64,000 nucleotides of DNA from Candidatus Burkholderia verschuerenii. GTDB lineage: Bacteria > Pseudomonadota > Gammaproteobacteria > Burkholderiales > Burkholderiaceae. Of the stretch, positions 47,953 through 59,052 are shown piece after piece (within the stretch, counting starts at the first letter, position 1; every line of letters begins with the position of its first letter). Both the position numbers and the translations under genes were made by a program. Location of the stretch: assembly GCF_001189365.1 (NCBI RefSeq), contig NZ_LFJJ01000006.1:1-64000 (forward strand), in the 5' to 3' direction. The notes beneath the pieces were generated by a model. That model saw nothing but the letters and a program-made list of their open reading frames with translations, was not told the DNA's origin and did not search any database.

Positions 47953-48254
47953 GATCGAAAAATTCCGGAGCAGAGTGAATGCATGCGCGCAAAGCGCATC
48001 GAGGAGTCGATGTGAAAGACTTAACCGACCGCGAGACAAATCTAACAAGTCAAATTAAATTAAATTAAAGGTAAAAATATTGTTTTCCCATGCATTGAAT
48101 AGGGATGCGCTATGCGCTTTGCATTGAGAACATCTTTGCCGTCGCATGCGAAAGCGGCGCGTGTCGCGTAAATCTGGAAGAATGGCGGCTCGTCTTTTTT
48201 CATTGCCGCGCTTCGAGCGAAGCGCTATCGACCTTCGAGACCTAAGAGATATTC
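47953..48254. promoter_or_regulatory. Divergent control region between two transporter clusters
   Basis: 302 bases with no gene. An AT-rich block at about 48040-48095 includes a 5-bp direct repeat (AAATT three times plus AAA, 48052-48069). It lies between the minus-strand ABC operon and the plus-strand nitroreductase, so promoters for both are expected here. TTGACT on minus just before the repeats could be a -35, but I do not see a matching -10. Confidence 0.4.
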
Positions 48255-48851
48255 ATGAGCAATCGTCCCGCACCGACCGACATCGACATCCATCCGCTTA
48301 TCGCCGGACGCTGGAGCCCGCGCGCGTATGCCGCCGACAAGCCTGTCGCGCACGAGGACGTCGTCGCGTTGCTGGAAGCCGCGCGCTGGGCGCCGTCGGC
48401 CTACAACGTGCAGCCGTGGCGTTTCGTCGTGTTCGAAAAGAGTGCAGACCCGGCCGCATTCGAGCGCGCATTCGCCACCTTGGTGCCTTTCAACCAATCG
48501 TGGAATGCAAATGCATAGGTGTTGTTTGCAGTCATCGCGGATACGCTGACCTCGAAGGGCACCGCCAACCCGACCGCCGCCTACGATGCAGGCGCGGCCG
48601 CGATGGCGCTGCTGCTGCAAGCGCACGCGCGCGATCTCGCCGCGCATTCGATGAGCGGCTTCGACGCCAACGCCTTCCGCGAAGCCTTCGCGATTCCCGA
48701 ACGCTTTACGCCGATCGCGATGATCTCGGTCGCGCATCACGGCGGCGCGAAGGGCCTGCCGGAAGCGCTGGCCGAGGGCGAGAACGCGCCGCGCGCGCGT
48801 CTGCCGATGACGGACATCGCGCATTTCGGCGCGTGGACGCAAGCCAGCTAA
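48255..48851 (+). pseudogene. Nitroreductase family protein, single amber codon
   Basis: From ATG 48255 the frame reads the flavin-binding start SPRAYAADKPVAHEDVVALLEAARWAPSAYN with NVQPWRFVVF, stops at TAG 48516-48518 after SWNANA, and resumes in frame with VLFAVIADTLTSKG to 48851. A CAG codon (Gln) changed to TAG would explain it. The C-terminal part keeps DAGAAAMALLLQAHARDL. Nitroreductases are FMN-dependent NAD(P)H oxidoreductases; the partner substrate is unknown. Confidence 0.82.
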
Positions 48852-48862
48852 GGCGGGGTATC

Positions 48863-48898
48863 AAGCCCGGCGTTCTACTTTGCAGAACGCTAGGGCTT
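48863..48898 (+). terminator. Stem-loop after the nitroreductase gene
   Basis: AAGCCC (48863-48868) and GCGTTCT (48870-48876) pair with AGAACGC (48884-48890) and GGGCTT (48893-48898). The T-run is short (TTT), so it is a weak or factor-assisted terminator, if one at all. Confidence 0.45.
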
Positions 48899-48992
48899 TC
48901 GCTGCATTCTCCGTATCGTTCGAAGACCGACCTCGCGTCGTCGCTACCGCTGTCCACCTGCCGGACGCGGTCAAGAACAATACGGAGACAGC

Positions 48993-50121
<1,129 letters not shown>

Positions 50122-50125
<4 letters not shown>

Positions 50126-51881
50126 GCGCCACCTTGCCGTCGATGCAAACGGCCGCGAAGCCCGCGCGCCGTCGCGATCTGCGGTGGCTGCTCGTGCCCG
50201 CCGTGCTGTTTCTCGGGCTGCTTTACGTGCTGTCCTTGCTCGATCTGTTTCGTATCAGTTTCAACTGGCACACGCTCTGGGCCAACTATGCGCGCGTGTT
50301 CTCGGTGAGTCTCTATTGGGATTCGCTGGTGCGCGCACGCTCGGCATCGCGATGTGGGTCGTCGTGATCTGCGCGGTGTTCGGCTATCCGACCGCGCTGC
50401 TGATCTATCGCAGCAAGGGCATGGCGCGCACGATGCTGACCGGCGCGATCATCCTGCCGTATTTCGTCGCCATCCTGATCCGCACTTACGCGCTGATGGT
50501 GATGCTCGGCCGCAATGGTCCGATCAACAAGCTGCTGATGGGAATGGGCGTGATCGATACGCCGCTCGATCTGCTGTTCAATCGCGGCGCGGTGTTGCTC
50601 GGCATTTCGGCTGTGCTGATGCCGCTCATGGTGCTCACCATTTACAGCGGCTTTTCGCGCATCGATCCGGCCGTGTTGCGCGCGGGGCGCTCGGCGGGCG
50701 CGGGGCCGGCGGTGGTCTTCTGGCGCGTGTTCTTTCCGCTTTCGCTGCCGGCGGTGGGCGCTGGCGGATTGCTCGTATTCGTCGCGACGCTCGGTTTTTT
50801 TATCACGCCGACGCTGCTCGTCAGAACCGGCGATCAGATGTTCGCCATGCATATTACATAGTAGTCCAAATTTATCGAGAGTCAGGGATTTTTGCAGGCG
50901 CTGGCGGTGGTGTTGCTGGTGATCGCATCGGTCGTCGTCGGACTGGCGATGCGCTTTCTCGGCCTCGAATTCATCTGGGGCGGACAGAAGCTGACAACGA
51001 ACGATAACGATACGACGCAGGGTTTGAGCAGCGGCCTCAAGGCCACGCTCGCCGATGCCATCGGCTGGCGCATGCTGCGCGTGCTGGGCAAAGTGCCCGG
51101 CAGCGTATCGGGCCTGACGGTGACGATGCTCGGCGGTTTCGTCGTGCTCGCGCTCACCTTGCCGATCGTCGTCGTGATCGTCATTTCGTTCAGCCGCGCG
51201 AGCTTTCTCACCTTCCCACCGCCGGGCTTTTCGCTGCGCTGGTATGTGCGCTTCTTTTCCAATTCCGACTGGATGACGGCGTTCGGCACCTCGGTGCTGG
51301 TCGCGGTGTTGTCGTCGGCGATGTCGGTGCTGATCGGCGCATCGGCGACGATGGCGATCGTACGTTCCGACTTCAAGGGCAAGTCGCTCGTGATGACCGC
51401 GCTCGTCAGCCCGATGATCGTGCCGCCGGTCGTGCTCGGCTTGTCGCTGTATGCGTACATGCTGCATCTGCATCTCGTCGGCACCGTGTGGGGCGTGGCG
51501 ATGGCGCATTCGGTCGCGGGCTTGCCGCTGGTCGTGGTGATCGTGTCGTCGGCGCTGCAATCGGTGGATCAGCGGCAGGAGCTCGCGGCATCGGTGCATG
51601 GCGCATCGCCCTGGCGCGTGTTCCTGCATGTGACGCTGCCCGCGATGGCGCCGGGTCTGTCCGCCGCCGCGTTCTTCGCCTTCCTGCAATCGTTCGACGA
51701 ACTGGTGTTGTCGCTGTTCCTCGCCGGTTCGTCGATCACCCTGTTGCCGCTGTGTTTGTGGGCCGATATCAACTATCAGCTCAATCCGGTGCTTGCAGTG
51801 GTCTCGACGATCGAAGTGGTGCTCGTGATCGTCGGCATATCTTTCGCGCGCAAGACGCTGGCGGGGCGCGCGCAGTCCTGA
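50122..51881 (+). pseudogene. Second fused two-domain ABC permease, three indels
   Basis: ATG 50122. Domain 1 begins RWLLVPAVLFLGLLYVLSLLDLF. A +2 insertion (GC duplication near 50331-50337) shifts the frame to TLGIAMWVVVICAVFGYPTALL ... GGLLVFVATLGFFITPTLLV, then TAG TAG at 50859-50864 interrupts. The missing residues IVVQIYRESG lie in a third frame between a -1 near 50858 and a +1 near 50888. Domain 2 then continues FPPPGFSLRWYVRFFSNS ... LPAMAPGLSAAAFFAFLQSFDEL to 51881. Architecture matches the minus-strand permease, showing that both importers share the fused design. Confidence 0.82.
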
Positions 51882-51924
51882 TTCGTTTCGCCGAACAACC
51901 AGAACTCACAAAGATGGAGACACG

Positions 51925-53009
51925 ATGAAAAAAGCAGTAAAACGCGCCACGCTGACGCTCGCCGTGCTGCTCGCCGGCGTGAATATCGCGGCTCACGCCC
52001 AGAGCGACGAAGTGGTGATGCAGGACCCCGGCGGCGCATACGGCGACGCGTTGCGACGCATCATCTACGACCCGTTCACCAAGGCGACGGGCGTCAAGGT
52101 CAAGACCATCGAGGAAGCGCACAGCGGTCCGCGCATCAAGCCGCAAGTGACGGCGGGCAAGAGCCAGTGGGACATGGTGTTCATCTTCGATCAGGAAGTG
52201 AATCAGCTCGGCGACTGCTGTCTGACCGATATCGACGTCAGCAAGCTTTCGCTGGCCGCGCAAAAGACCATCGCCACCTTGCCGAAGGACGCGGTGAAGA
52301 AGAAGGGCATCGCGCTGCAGGATATCGGCATCGTGCTCGCATGGAGCGACGATCGCTATACGAAAGCCAAGCCGCAAAACTGGGCCGACTTCTGGGACGT
52401 GAAGAAATTTCCCGGCAAGCGTTGCATGCCGGCGTTTTCGCGCTTCGTATACGAGGCCGCGCTGCTTGCCGATGGCGTGCCCAAGGACAAGCTCTATCCG
52501 ATCGACGCCGATCGCGCGTTGAAGAAAATCGCCGAGATCAAGCCTTATGTGGCGAAGTGGTGGACCACGGCCGCGCAAGCGCCGCAACTGATGCTCGACG
52601 GCGAAGCGGACATGTGCATGACATATAGCGGCCGCATCAACGATCTGATGTTGAAGGAGCCGGACGCGCATTTGAACATGACGTGGAATCAGGGCATCTA
52701 TTACTACGATTTCATTTCTTCGCCATTCCGAAGAACTCGCCGAATCCCGAGAACGCGTTGAAGCTGCTTTCATGGCGGCTCGATCCGGCCAATGCCGCGA
52801 AGCTCGCGGAGTTCTATGCGGTGCCTGTTCCATCGCCGCTCGTATGGGACGCGGGCAACGAGAAGGTGCGCAAGAACTGGCCGAACAATCCGACCAATGT
52901 GAAGGTGGCCTTCGCGCTCAATACGAATTACTGGGGCGAGAAAGCGCAGAACGGCATGACCAACGAGGAATATCTCCAGCAGCGTCTCAACCAGTTGCTG
53001 GCCAAGTAA
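51925..53009 (+). pseudogene. ABC transporter binding protein, 5-nt tandem duplication
   Basis: ATG 51925 with a signal peptide (LAVLLAGVNIAAHAQ). PotD-like features: VMQDPGGAYGDALRRIIYDPF, WADFWDVKKFPGKRCMP and MTWNQGIYYYDF. There the 5-mer ATTTC is duplicated (52709-52718), shifting the frame. Deleting one copy gives YYYDFFAIPKNSPNPENAL and the normal ending TNEEYLQQRLNQLLAK at 53009. It lies 43 bases after the fused permease. The C-terminal quarter is lost as read. Confidence 0.86.
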
Positions 53010-53019
53010 AGGTTCTCCC

Positions 53020-53711
53020 ATGAGCGACGACGCAGACCTTTCGATTCGCAAGAGCATCGTCGAGGCGTTGCAGAGCATGGCGCGCCTCGGTATCAACAAG
53101 GGCACGGCGGGCAATATCAGCGTGCGCGGCGAGGGCGGTTTCTATATATCGCCGACAGGCCTCGCCTACGACGGCATGACGCCCGACAAGATCGTCTTCA
53201 TGCAGTGGGACGGTTCGTACGCAGGCGATGTGTTGCCGTCGAGCGAATAGCGTTTTCATCGCGACATTCTCAGCGAGCGTACGGAACTGATCGCGGTCGT
53301 GCACACGCATTCGACCAACGCAACGGCAGTGAGCATTCTCGGGCATGCTATCCCTGCGATCCATTACGTCGTCGCGGCGGCTGGCGGCAACAGTATCCCA
53401 TGCGCGAAATACGAGACCTTCGGCACGGCGGAACTCGGCCAATCGATTCTCACCGCGATGAAAGGACGGCGCGCGTGTCTGCTTGCGCATCACGGCACGA
53501 TTGCGGCGGGCGCGACGTTGGCCAAGGCGATGTCGCTCTCCGTCACGGTGGAAGAGCTGGCGACGCTGTACTCGCGTGCCTGCCGTTCGGCCCGCCGCCG
53601 ACTCTTTCCAACGATGAAATGGAACGCGTGCTCGTGAAGTTCAGGACTTACGGACAGCAACCGGCCAGTCAAACTCAAGGACAAGCGCAACGACAAGCGA
53701 CACAACTCACG
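53020..53711 (+). pseudogene. Class II aldolase (first copy), amber codon and frameshift
   Basis: From ATG 53020 the frame reads MARLGINKGTAGNISVRGEGGFYISPTGL, hits TAG 53248-53250 after VLPSSE (Trp expected, TGG to TAG), then continues RFHRDILSERTELIAVVHTHSTNATAVS with zinc ligands HTH and AHHGTIAAG. A -1 deletion near 53582 moves the remaining LPFGPPPTLSNDEMERVLVKF to another frame. No proper stop is seen before the next gene, so the end is approximate. The family includes fuculose- and ribulose-phosphate aldolases/epimerases. Confidence 0.78.
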
Positions 53712-53713
53712 CA

Positions 53714-54481
53714 TTGGAAATTCCGAGCCTCAAGGGAAAGGTCAGCGACGAAGAATGGCAAGTGCGTTGCGATCTTGCCGCATGCTATCGGCTCGTCGCG
53801 ATGTACGGATGGACCGATTTCATCTTCACGCATCTGACCGCGCGATTGCCGGGCCGCGACCATCTGTTCCTGATCAACCCGTATGGCCTGATGTTCGACG
53901 AGATCACCGCGTCTTCGCTGGTGAAGATCGATCTCGACGGCAACAAGCGCGACGACTCGCCGTTTCCGGTGAATCGCGCGGACTTCATCATTCATAGCGC
54001 GATTCATTCCGCGCGCGAGGATGCGCAATGCGTGATGCATACGCATACGCATACGCGCGCGGGCACGGCGGTGAGCGCGCAGGACGAGGGCTTGTTGCCG
54101 CTGTCGCAACATGCGTCGCTGGTGCTCGGCTCGATCGGCTATCACGATTACGAAGGCATCGCCACGCGGCCCGATGAAGTGCCGCGCCTTCAGGCAAGCC
54201 TCGGCAACAACAGCTTTCTGATGCTGCGCAATCACGGCTTGCTGACGGTCGGCGCGACGATTGCCGAAGCATTTCGCAACATGTACTACTTCGAGATGTC
54301 GTGCCAGATTCAGATCGCGGCGCAAGCGGGTGGCGGCAAGCTGAGACAGGTGGATCGGGAGACCATCGATCTCAACGCGAATGCCGCGACGGTCGGTGGC
54401 GGTCGTCAGGCGCTGATCGATATGGCGTGGTCGGCGTTGCGTCGCAAGCTCGATCGCACCAACGCGGATTACGCGACCTGA
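53714..54481 (+). CDS. Class II aldolase/adducin family protein (second copy)
   Basis: 255 residues, open from TTG 53714 to TGA 54481. Reading CATTGGAA as CATGGAA would give an ATG start, so a single extra T may have spoiled the start codon. The core is typical: DFIFTHLTARLPGRDHLFLINPYGLMFDE, zinc ligands in VMHTHTHTRAGTAVS and RNHGLLTVG. The HTHTHT run arises from three CATACG hexamers (54038-54055), where relatives usually have one HTH. It probably acts with the adjacent kinase and SDR on a sugar-acid derivative; substrate unknown. Confidence 0.75.
   Translation: MEIPSLKGKVSDEEWQVRCDLAACYRLVAMYGWTDFIFTHLTARLPGRDHLFLINPYGLMFDEITASSLVKIDLDGNKRDDSPFPVNRADFIIHSAIHSAREDAQCVMHTHTHTRAGTAVSAQDEGLLPLSQHASLVLGSIGYHDYEGIATRPDEVPRLQASLGNNSFLMLRNHGLLTVGATIAEAFRNMYYFEMSCQIQIAAQAGGGKLRQVDRETIDLNANAATVGGGRQALIDMAWSALRRKLDRTNADYAT
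54038..54055 (+). repeat. CATACG hexamer, three copies, in the zinc-site codons of the aldolase
   Basis: Three perfect copies encode (His-Thr)3 at the metal-binding motif. The unit keeps the frame while changing the number of histidines. Confidence 0.9.
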
Positions 54482-54517
54482 GTCATTACGACCCTAACGA
54501 TAACAACTCATTTCATC

Positions 54518-55467
54518 ATGACTCACACTCACGACGTCAGCGTCTGCGGCACGTACATCCTCGATATTCTCGGCGTGCCCGTCACGGAGATTCCGCCGGG
54601 CGGCAGCCGCGTGTTTCTCGACGAAATCCGTCTGACGGTGGCGGGCACGGCGGGGGGCACCGTCGTGCCGTGCGCGCGGCTCGGACTCAAGGCACTGGCC
54701 GTGGGCGCGGTCGGCACCGACGAGAAAGCCGACTGGATCATCAATACTCTGGATAACGAAGGAATTGATTCATCGCTGATGGAGCGTATCGAAGGCGCGC
54801 CGACATCGGCCACGATCCTGCCGATTCGTCCCGATGGCTCGCGTCCCGTGCTGCATGCGCGCGCTGGCGCATTTCGCCCGACGTGCAAGCGGCCGCGTGC
54901 AAAAGCAAGGTGCTGCATCTCGGCGGCGTCGGCTCGCTGCTCGCAATGGACGGCGAACCGAGCATCGCGCTGTTGCGCGATGCGAAGGCCGCCGGCTGCA
55001 TCACGACAGTCGATCTGATTCAGGCGCGCGCGGAGACCTTGCGTCTGGTCGAACCCTTGATGCCTTACGTCGATTTCTTCATGCCGAGCATCGACGAAAC
55101 GCATGCGCTGATGGGCTCGGCCGATCCCGAAACCTGCGCGCGTTACTTTATCGAAAAGGGCGCTGGCGCATGCGCGATATCGCTCGGCGCGGAAGACTCG
55201 TTCGTGATGACGCGAGACGGCCTGACCTTCGCGCTGCCCGCGCACGACGTGCAGGTGCGCGACACGTCCGGCTGCGGCGACGCCTACACGGGCGGCTTTA
55301 TCGCGAGCCTCGTGCGCGACTGGGACTTGCGCGAATGCGCGAAGCTCGCTACGGCAACAGCCGCGATCGTCGCCACGGGACTGGGCTCGGGCACCAACCT
55401 CGTCTCCTTCGACGACACCGTGCGCGCGATGAACAGCTTGCCGACGCGGGCATCCGCCTACGCGTGA
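54518..55467 (+). pseudogene. PfkB/ribokinase-family sugar kinase, frameshifted
   Basis: From ATG 54518 the N-terminal half is clear: VSVCGTYILDILG, TVAGTAGGTVVPCARLGLKALAVGAVGTDE. The frame is lost near 54855-54875. The rest (ISPDVQAAACKSKVLHLGGVGSLLAMDG ... DTSGCGDAYTGGFIASL, with the PfkB signature and catalytic Asp in GCGDAYTGG) runs in another frame to 55467. The exact lesion is not resolved by eye. It would phosphorylate a sugar or sugar acid before cleavage by the aldolases. Confidence 0.82.
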
Positions 55468-55496
55468 ACGACATCATAAAAACGGAGACGAAGGAC

Positions 55497-56168
55497 ATGC
55501 CGACACACGACAAGACCGGTCAGGTCGCATTGGTGACAGGCGCGAGCCGGGGCATCGGGCAGGCGCTTGCAATCGGATTCGCCGATGCGGGCTACGATGT
55601 GATCGTGACCGATCTGCCGCAAACGGAAGGCGATCTGCGCAAGACCGCCGACATGATCGCGATGCGCGGACGCAAGGCGCATCTGCTGACGCTCGATGTC
55701 AGCGATCGCGAACAGATCGATTCGACCGTGCGCCGCGCGATTGCGGACGCGGGTCGCATCGACGTGCTGGTGAACAATGCAGGCGTGCTCAAGCCATCGC
55801 TGCTGCAAGATCTCGACGACAAGACCTGGGACACGCATTTCGATGTCAACGTGAAGGGCGTTTCGACGCAAGGGCACTATGCGACGACCAAGGCGGCGGT
55901 CGTCACGCTGACGCGCGTGCTCGCGCAGGAAGTGGGGATGGATGGCATTACCGTGAACGCGATCTGTCCGGGGATCATCCTCACGGAGATGGGCCGCAAT
56001 AATCTGGGCAGCGACGAGGCCGTGCGGCATTGGGAGAATACGACCGCGCTGAAGCGGCTCGGCTATCCCGAAGATATCGTCGGGCCGGTGCTGTTTTTCG
56101 CGTCTGAACAATCGGCGTTCGTGACGGGGCAAGCGCTGAATGTTTGCGGCGGAATCCAGTTTCATTGA
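55497..56168 (+). CDS. Short-chain dehydrogenase/reductase with an internal deletion of the catalytic serine
   Basis: 223 residues, against about 250-260 for the family. The Rossmann motif TGASRGIGQALAIGFADAG, the NNAG motif (VLVNNAGVLKP) and the YxxxK pair (GHYATTKAAVVTLTR) are present. The text jumps from HFDVNVKGV directly to STQGHYATTK. The roughly 30-40 residues that normally hold the NxSS strand with the catalytic serine are missing, in frame, near 55860. It is likely inactive as an oxidoreductase. Good ribosome site (GGAGACGAAGGAC) upstream. It follows the kinase. Confidence 0.82.
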   Translation: MPTHDKTGQVALVTGASRGIGQALAIGFADAGYDVIVTDLPQTEGDLRKTADMIAMRGRKAHLLTLDVSDREQIDSTVRRAIADAGRIDVLVNNAGVLKPSLLQDLDDKTWDTHFDVNVKGVSTQGHYATTKAAVVTLTRVLAQEVGMDGITVNAICPGIILTEMGRNNLGSDEAVRHWENTTALKRLGYPEDIVGPVLFFASEQSAFVTGQALNVCGGIQFH

Positions 56169-56384
56169 GGCCGTTTGCGTCTTCCTTCCGATGCCATCAG
56201 TTTTGTTTATCGCGTGGCGACGCCGGAAAATTCCCGAGCATCGCTTAAAGCCTGCCACGGTGAAGCTTCCGCGAGCGGCGAAGGTATCGATTCGCCGTCG
56301 AATCATGGTTAACGCCTAGTCCCATTTCCGTGCCGTTTTTCGGTATCTTCCGTGTTGCCCGAACACCGGAAGGAGTACCGCAGC

Positions 56385-57686
56385 ATGGCACGCATCGTCG
56401 GCGGCATCGCCGCATCCCACACGCCCACCATCGGCTTCGCGTTCGACAAGAACAAGCGCGACGATCCGGTCTGGGCGCCGATCTTCGAAAACTTCGCGCC
56501 GCTTGCCACATGGCTCGACGAGAAGCGTCCCGATGTCGTCGTGACCATCTACAACGATCACGTCACGTCGTTCTTCTTCGATCATTACTCGGCGTTCGCG
56601 CTCGGCGTCGGCCCTGAATGGCGTGTCGCGGACGAAGGCGGCGGCGCGCGTGATCTGCCGCCGATCAAGGGCGATCCGAAGTTCGCGGCGCATATCGGCC
56701 AGTCGCTGATGACCGACGAGTTCGACATGTCGTTCTTCCAGAACAAGCCGCTCGATCACGGCTGCTTCTCGCCCCTGTCGATGCTGTGTCCGCACAAGCC
56801 CGAATGGCCGATCAAGCTCGTGCCGCTGCAAATGGGCGTGCTTCAATTGCCGATTCCGTTCGCGCGCCGTTTCTACAAACTCGGTCAGGCGCTGCGCCGC
56901 GCAATCGAGAGCTATCCGGAAGATACCAAGGTGGCGATTCTCGCGACGGGCGGGCTGTCGCATCAGGTGCATGGCGAACGTTCGGGCTTCAATAACACGG
57001 CGTGGGACCAGCGCTTTCTCGATCTGTTCGAACGCGATCCCGAGCAACTCGCGGACATGACCATTGCCGAATTCGCGGAACTCGGCGGCTATGAAGGCGC
57101 GGAAGTGATCATGTGGCTGACGATGCGCGGCGCGTTGTCGTCGAATGTCGTGTGCAAGCATCGCAGCTATTACCTGCCGTCGATGGCGGGCATCGCGACC
57201 GCAATCTACGAATGTTAGGATGACGAAACAAAACCGGCGATCATCGAACGACATCGTCGGAAGATGGCGGTGCAGTTGACCGATGTCGAGAAACTCGAAG
57301 GCACGTATCCGTTCTCGATCGAAACGGCGGTGCGCGCGTATCGCATCAACGATTATCTGCATCGCATGGTGGAGCCCGCGCATCGCGAGGCGTTTCAGCG
57401 CGACGAGGAAGCGAGTTTCGAGGCGGCGGCCTTGAGCGAACAGGAGCGCGATCTCATTCGACGTCGCGACTGGCGCGGCCTGCTGCATTACGGCGTGATC
57501 TTTTTCATGCTGGAAAAGCTCGGCGCGGTGACGGGCATTTCCAATCTGCATATCTACGCCGCGATGCGCGGGCAATCGCTGGAAGAGTTTCAGAAGACGC
57601 GTAATGCGCCCGGCGCGCTGTATTCAGTGGCGGGCAAGGGCGGCGGCAAGCTCGACTGGGACAAGACAGAGAAAAGCAAGAGCTAA
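56385..57686 (+). pseudogene. Gallate/protocatechuate extradiol dioxygenase (LigB+LigA domains), amber codon between domains
   Basis: ATG 56385 behind AAGGAG. The LigB-type catalytic domain (about residues 1-277) begins ARIVGGIAASHTPTIGFAFDKNK and carries iron/active-site histidines in ASHTPTIGF, NDHVTSFF and GGLSHQVHGERSGF. TAG 57216-57218 follows IYEC, and the same frame continues DDETKPAIIERHRRKMAVQ into a LigA-like domain (YPFSIETAVRAYRINDYLHRM ... LLHYGVIFFMLEKLGAV) to 57686. LigB-then-LigA in one chain of about 430 residues is the gallate-dioxygenase layout, and TGG to TAG would create the stop. Two separate genes are possible, but there is no spaced ribosome site before the second part. 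Confidence 0.75.
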
Positions 57687-57712
57687 AGCCAAAAGACAGG
57701 GAGAGAGACGAC

Positions 57713-59050
57713 ATGAGCAGAACCATCGACATCAAGGGCTTGATCGACGAACGGCCCATATCCGCCTACCAGTGGCTGCTGGTCGCACTGTGCTTTCTCG
57801 TCGTGACGGCGGACGGCATGGACGTGGCGATCATGGGCTTTATCGCGCCGTCGATCATCGCGGACTGGCATATTTCGCGGCCCGCATTCGGGCTCGTGAT
57901 GAGCGCCGCGCCCATCGGACTCGTGATCGGCGCGCTCGCGGCCGGACCGGCATCGGACCGGATCTGGCGCAAGGGCGTGTTGATCACGTCGGTGTTTCTA
58001 TTCGGCGTGTTCACGATCGCGACGGCGTTCACGACATCGCCTGCGAGCATGGCGGTGCTGCGCGTGCTGACCGGCATCGGACTCGGCGCCGCGATGCCGA
58101 ACACGACGACGCTGCTCTCCGAGTATGCGCCGCAGCGCAAGCGCGCGTTGCTGATCACCATCATGTTCACGGGCTTCAATCTCGGCTCGGCGTTGATCGG
58201 CTTCGTCGCGGGCTCGCTGATTCCGACGCACGGATGGCGGTCGGTGCTGATCTTCGGCGGCGGCTTGCCCTTGCTGCTGATTCCCTTGCAAATCTGGCTG
58301 CTGCCTGAATCGGCGCGATTGCTCGCGGTGCGCGGCGCGTCGTCGGAGAAGGTCGGCACGGTGCTCGGACGTGTGCTCGGCATGCGCTTCGCGGGCGACG
58401 AGACTTTTGTTTCGGCCGAGCCGCCGTTGCCTACCAAGAAGCCTATCGGTGTGCTGTTTTCGCAAGGCTACGGGTTGATGACCGCCGCGTTGTGGATCAC
58501 GTATTTCATGGGACTGCTGGTCATTTATCTGCTGACCGGCTGGCTGCCGACCTTGATGAAAGATGCGGGCTTGAGCGTGAGCGCCGCTGCCAACGTAACG
58601 GCGATGTTTCAGATCGGCGGCACGATCGGCGCGATTCTCGTCGGGTTCGTCATGGATCGGGCGCGGCCGGCGCCGGTTATCAATGTGGCTTATCTCGGCG
58701 GAGCTGTTTGTGTGCTTGGGCTTGCCTGGATTGGTGCTTTGTCATCTTCGCTTGCTTTGCTTGTGTTTGCTGCCGGGTTCTGTATGAGCGGCGCTCAGAC
58801 TGGGTTGAATGCGTTTGCTCCTAGTCGGTATCCGACTGTTGCTCGGGCTACCGGTGTGAGCTGGATGCTCGGGATGGGGCGGTTTGGAAGTATTTTTGGA
58901 TCGGCTTTTGGTAGGGCGCTGTTGGGACTGGGGTGGGAGTTTGGGGCGATCCTGGCGATGCTTGCCGTGCTGGCGGCGTTGGCTGCTGTTGCGGTGCTTG
59001 TTGCGCAGAGTTCGCGGGGGCGGGAGGTTGGGGTTCCGGTTGTGCATTAG
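57713..59050 (+). CDS. Aromatic acid:H+ symporter (AAHS/PcaK-like MFS)
   Basis: 445 residues, 12 predicted membrane helices. AAHS signatures are visible: DGMDVAIMGFIAPSI in helix 1, GPASDRIWRKGVLI in the 2-3 loop, and LLSEYAPQRKRALLITIMFTGFNLG, then WLLPESARLL. It likely imports gallate or protocatechuate for the adjacent dioxygenase. The last third of the gene (from about 58680) has striking codon use, with G- and T-ending codons dominating. A hand count of 58861-58980 gives G54 T36 C19 A11. The frame stays intact. Confidence 0.88.
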   Translation: MSRTIDIKGLIDERPISAYQWLLVALCFLVVTADGMDVAIMGFIAPSIIADWHISRPAFGLVMSAAPIGLVIGALAAGPASDRIWRKGVLITSVFLFGVFTIATAFTTSPASMAVLRVLTGIGLGAAMPNTTTLLSEYAPQRKRALLITIMFTGFNLGSALIGFVAGSLIPTHGWRSVLIFGGGLPLLLIPLQIWLLPESARLLAVRGASSEKVGTVLGRVLGMRFAGDETFVSAEPPLPTKKPIGVLFSQGYGLMTAALWITYFMGLLVIYLLTGWLPTLMKDAGLSVSAAANVTAMFQIGGTIGAILVGFVMDRARPAPVINVAYLGGAVCVLGLAWIGALSSSLALLVFAAGFCMSGAQTGLNAFAPSRYPTVARATGVSWMLGMGRFGSIFGSAFGRALLGLGWEFGAILAMLAVLAALAAVAVLVAQSSRGREVGVPVVH

Positions 59051-59052
59051 AC

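Noticed and set aside
57264-57686. Independent ligA gene
   Set aside because: It continues the upstream frame after a single stop, the domain order matches fused gallate dioxygenase, and there is no spaced ribosome site; kept as part of one damaged gene.
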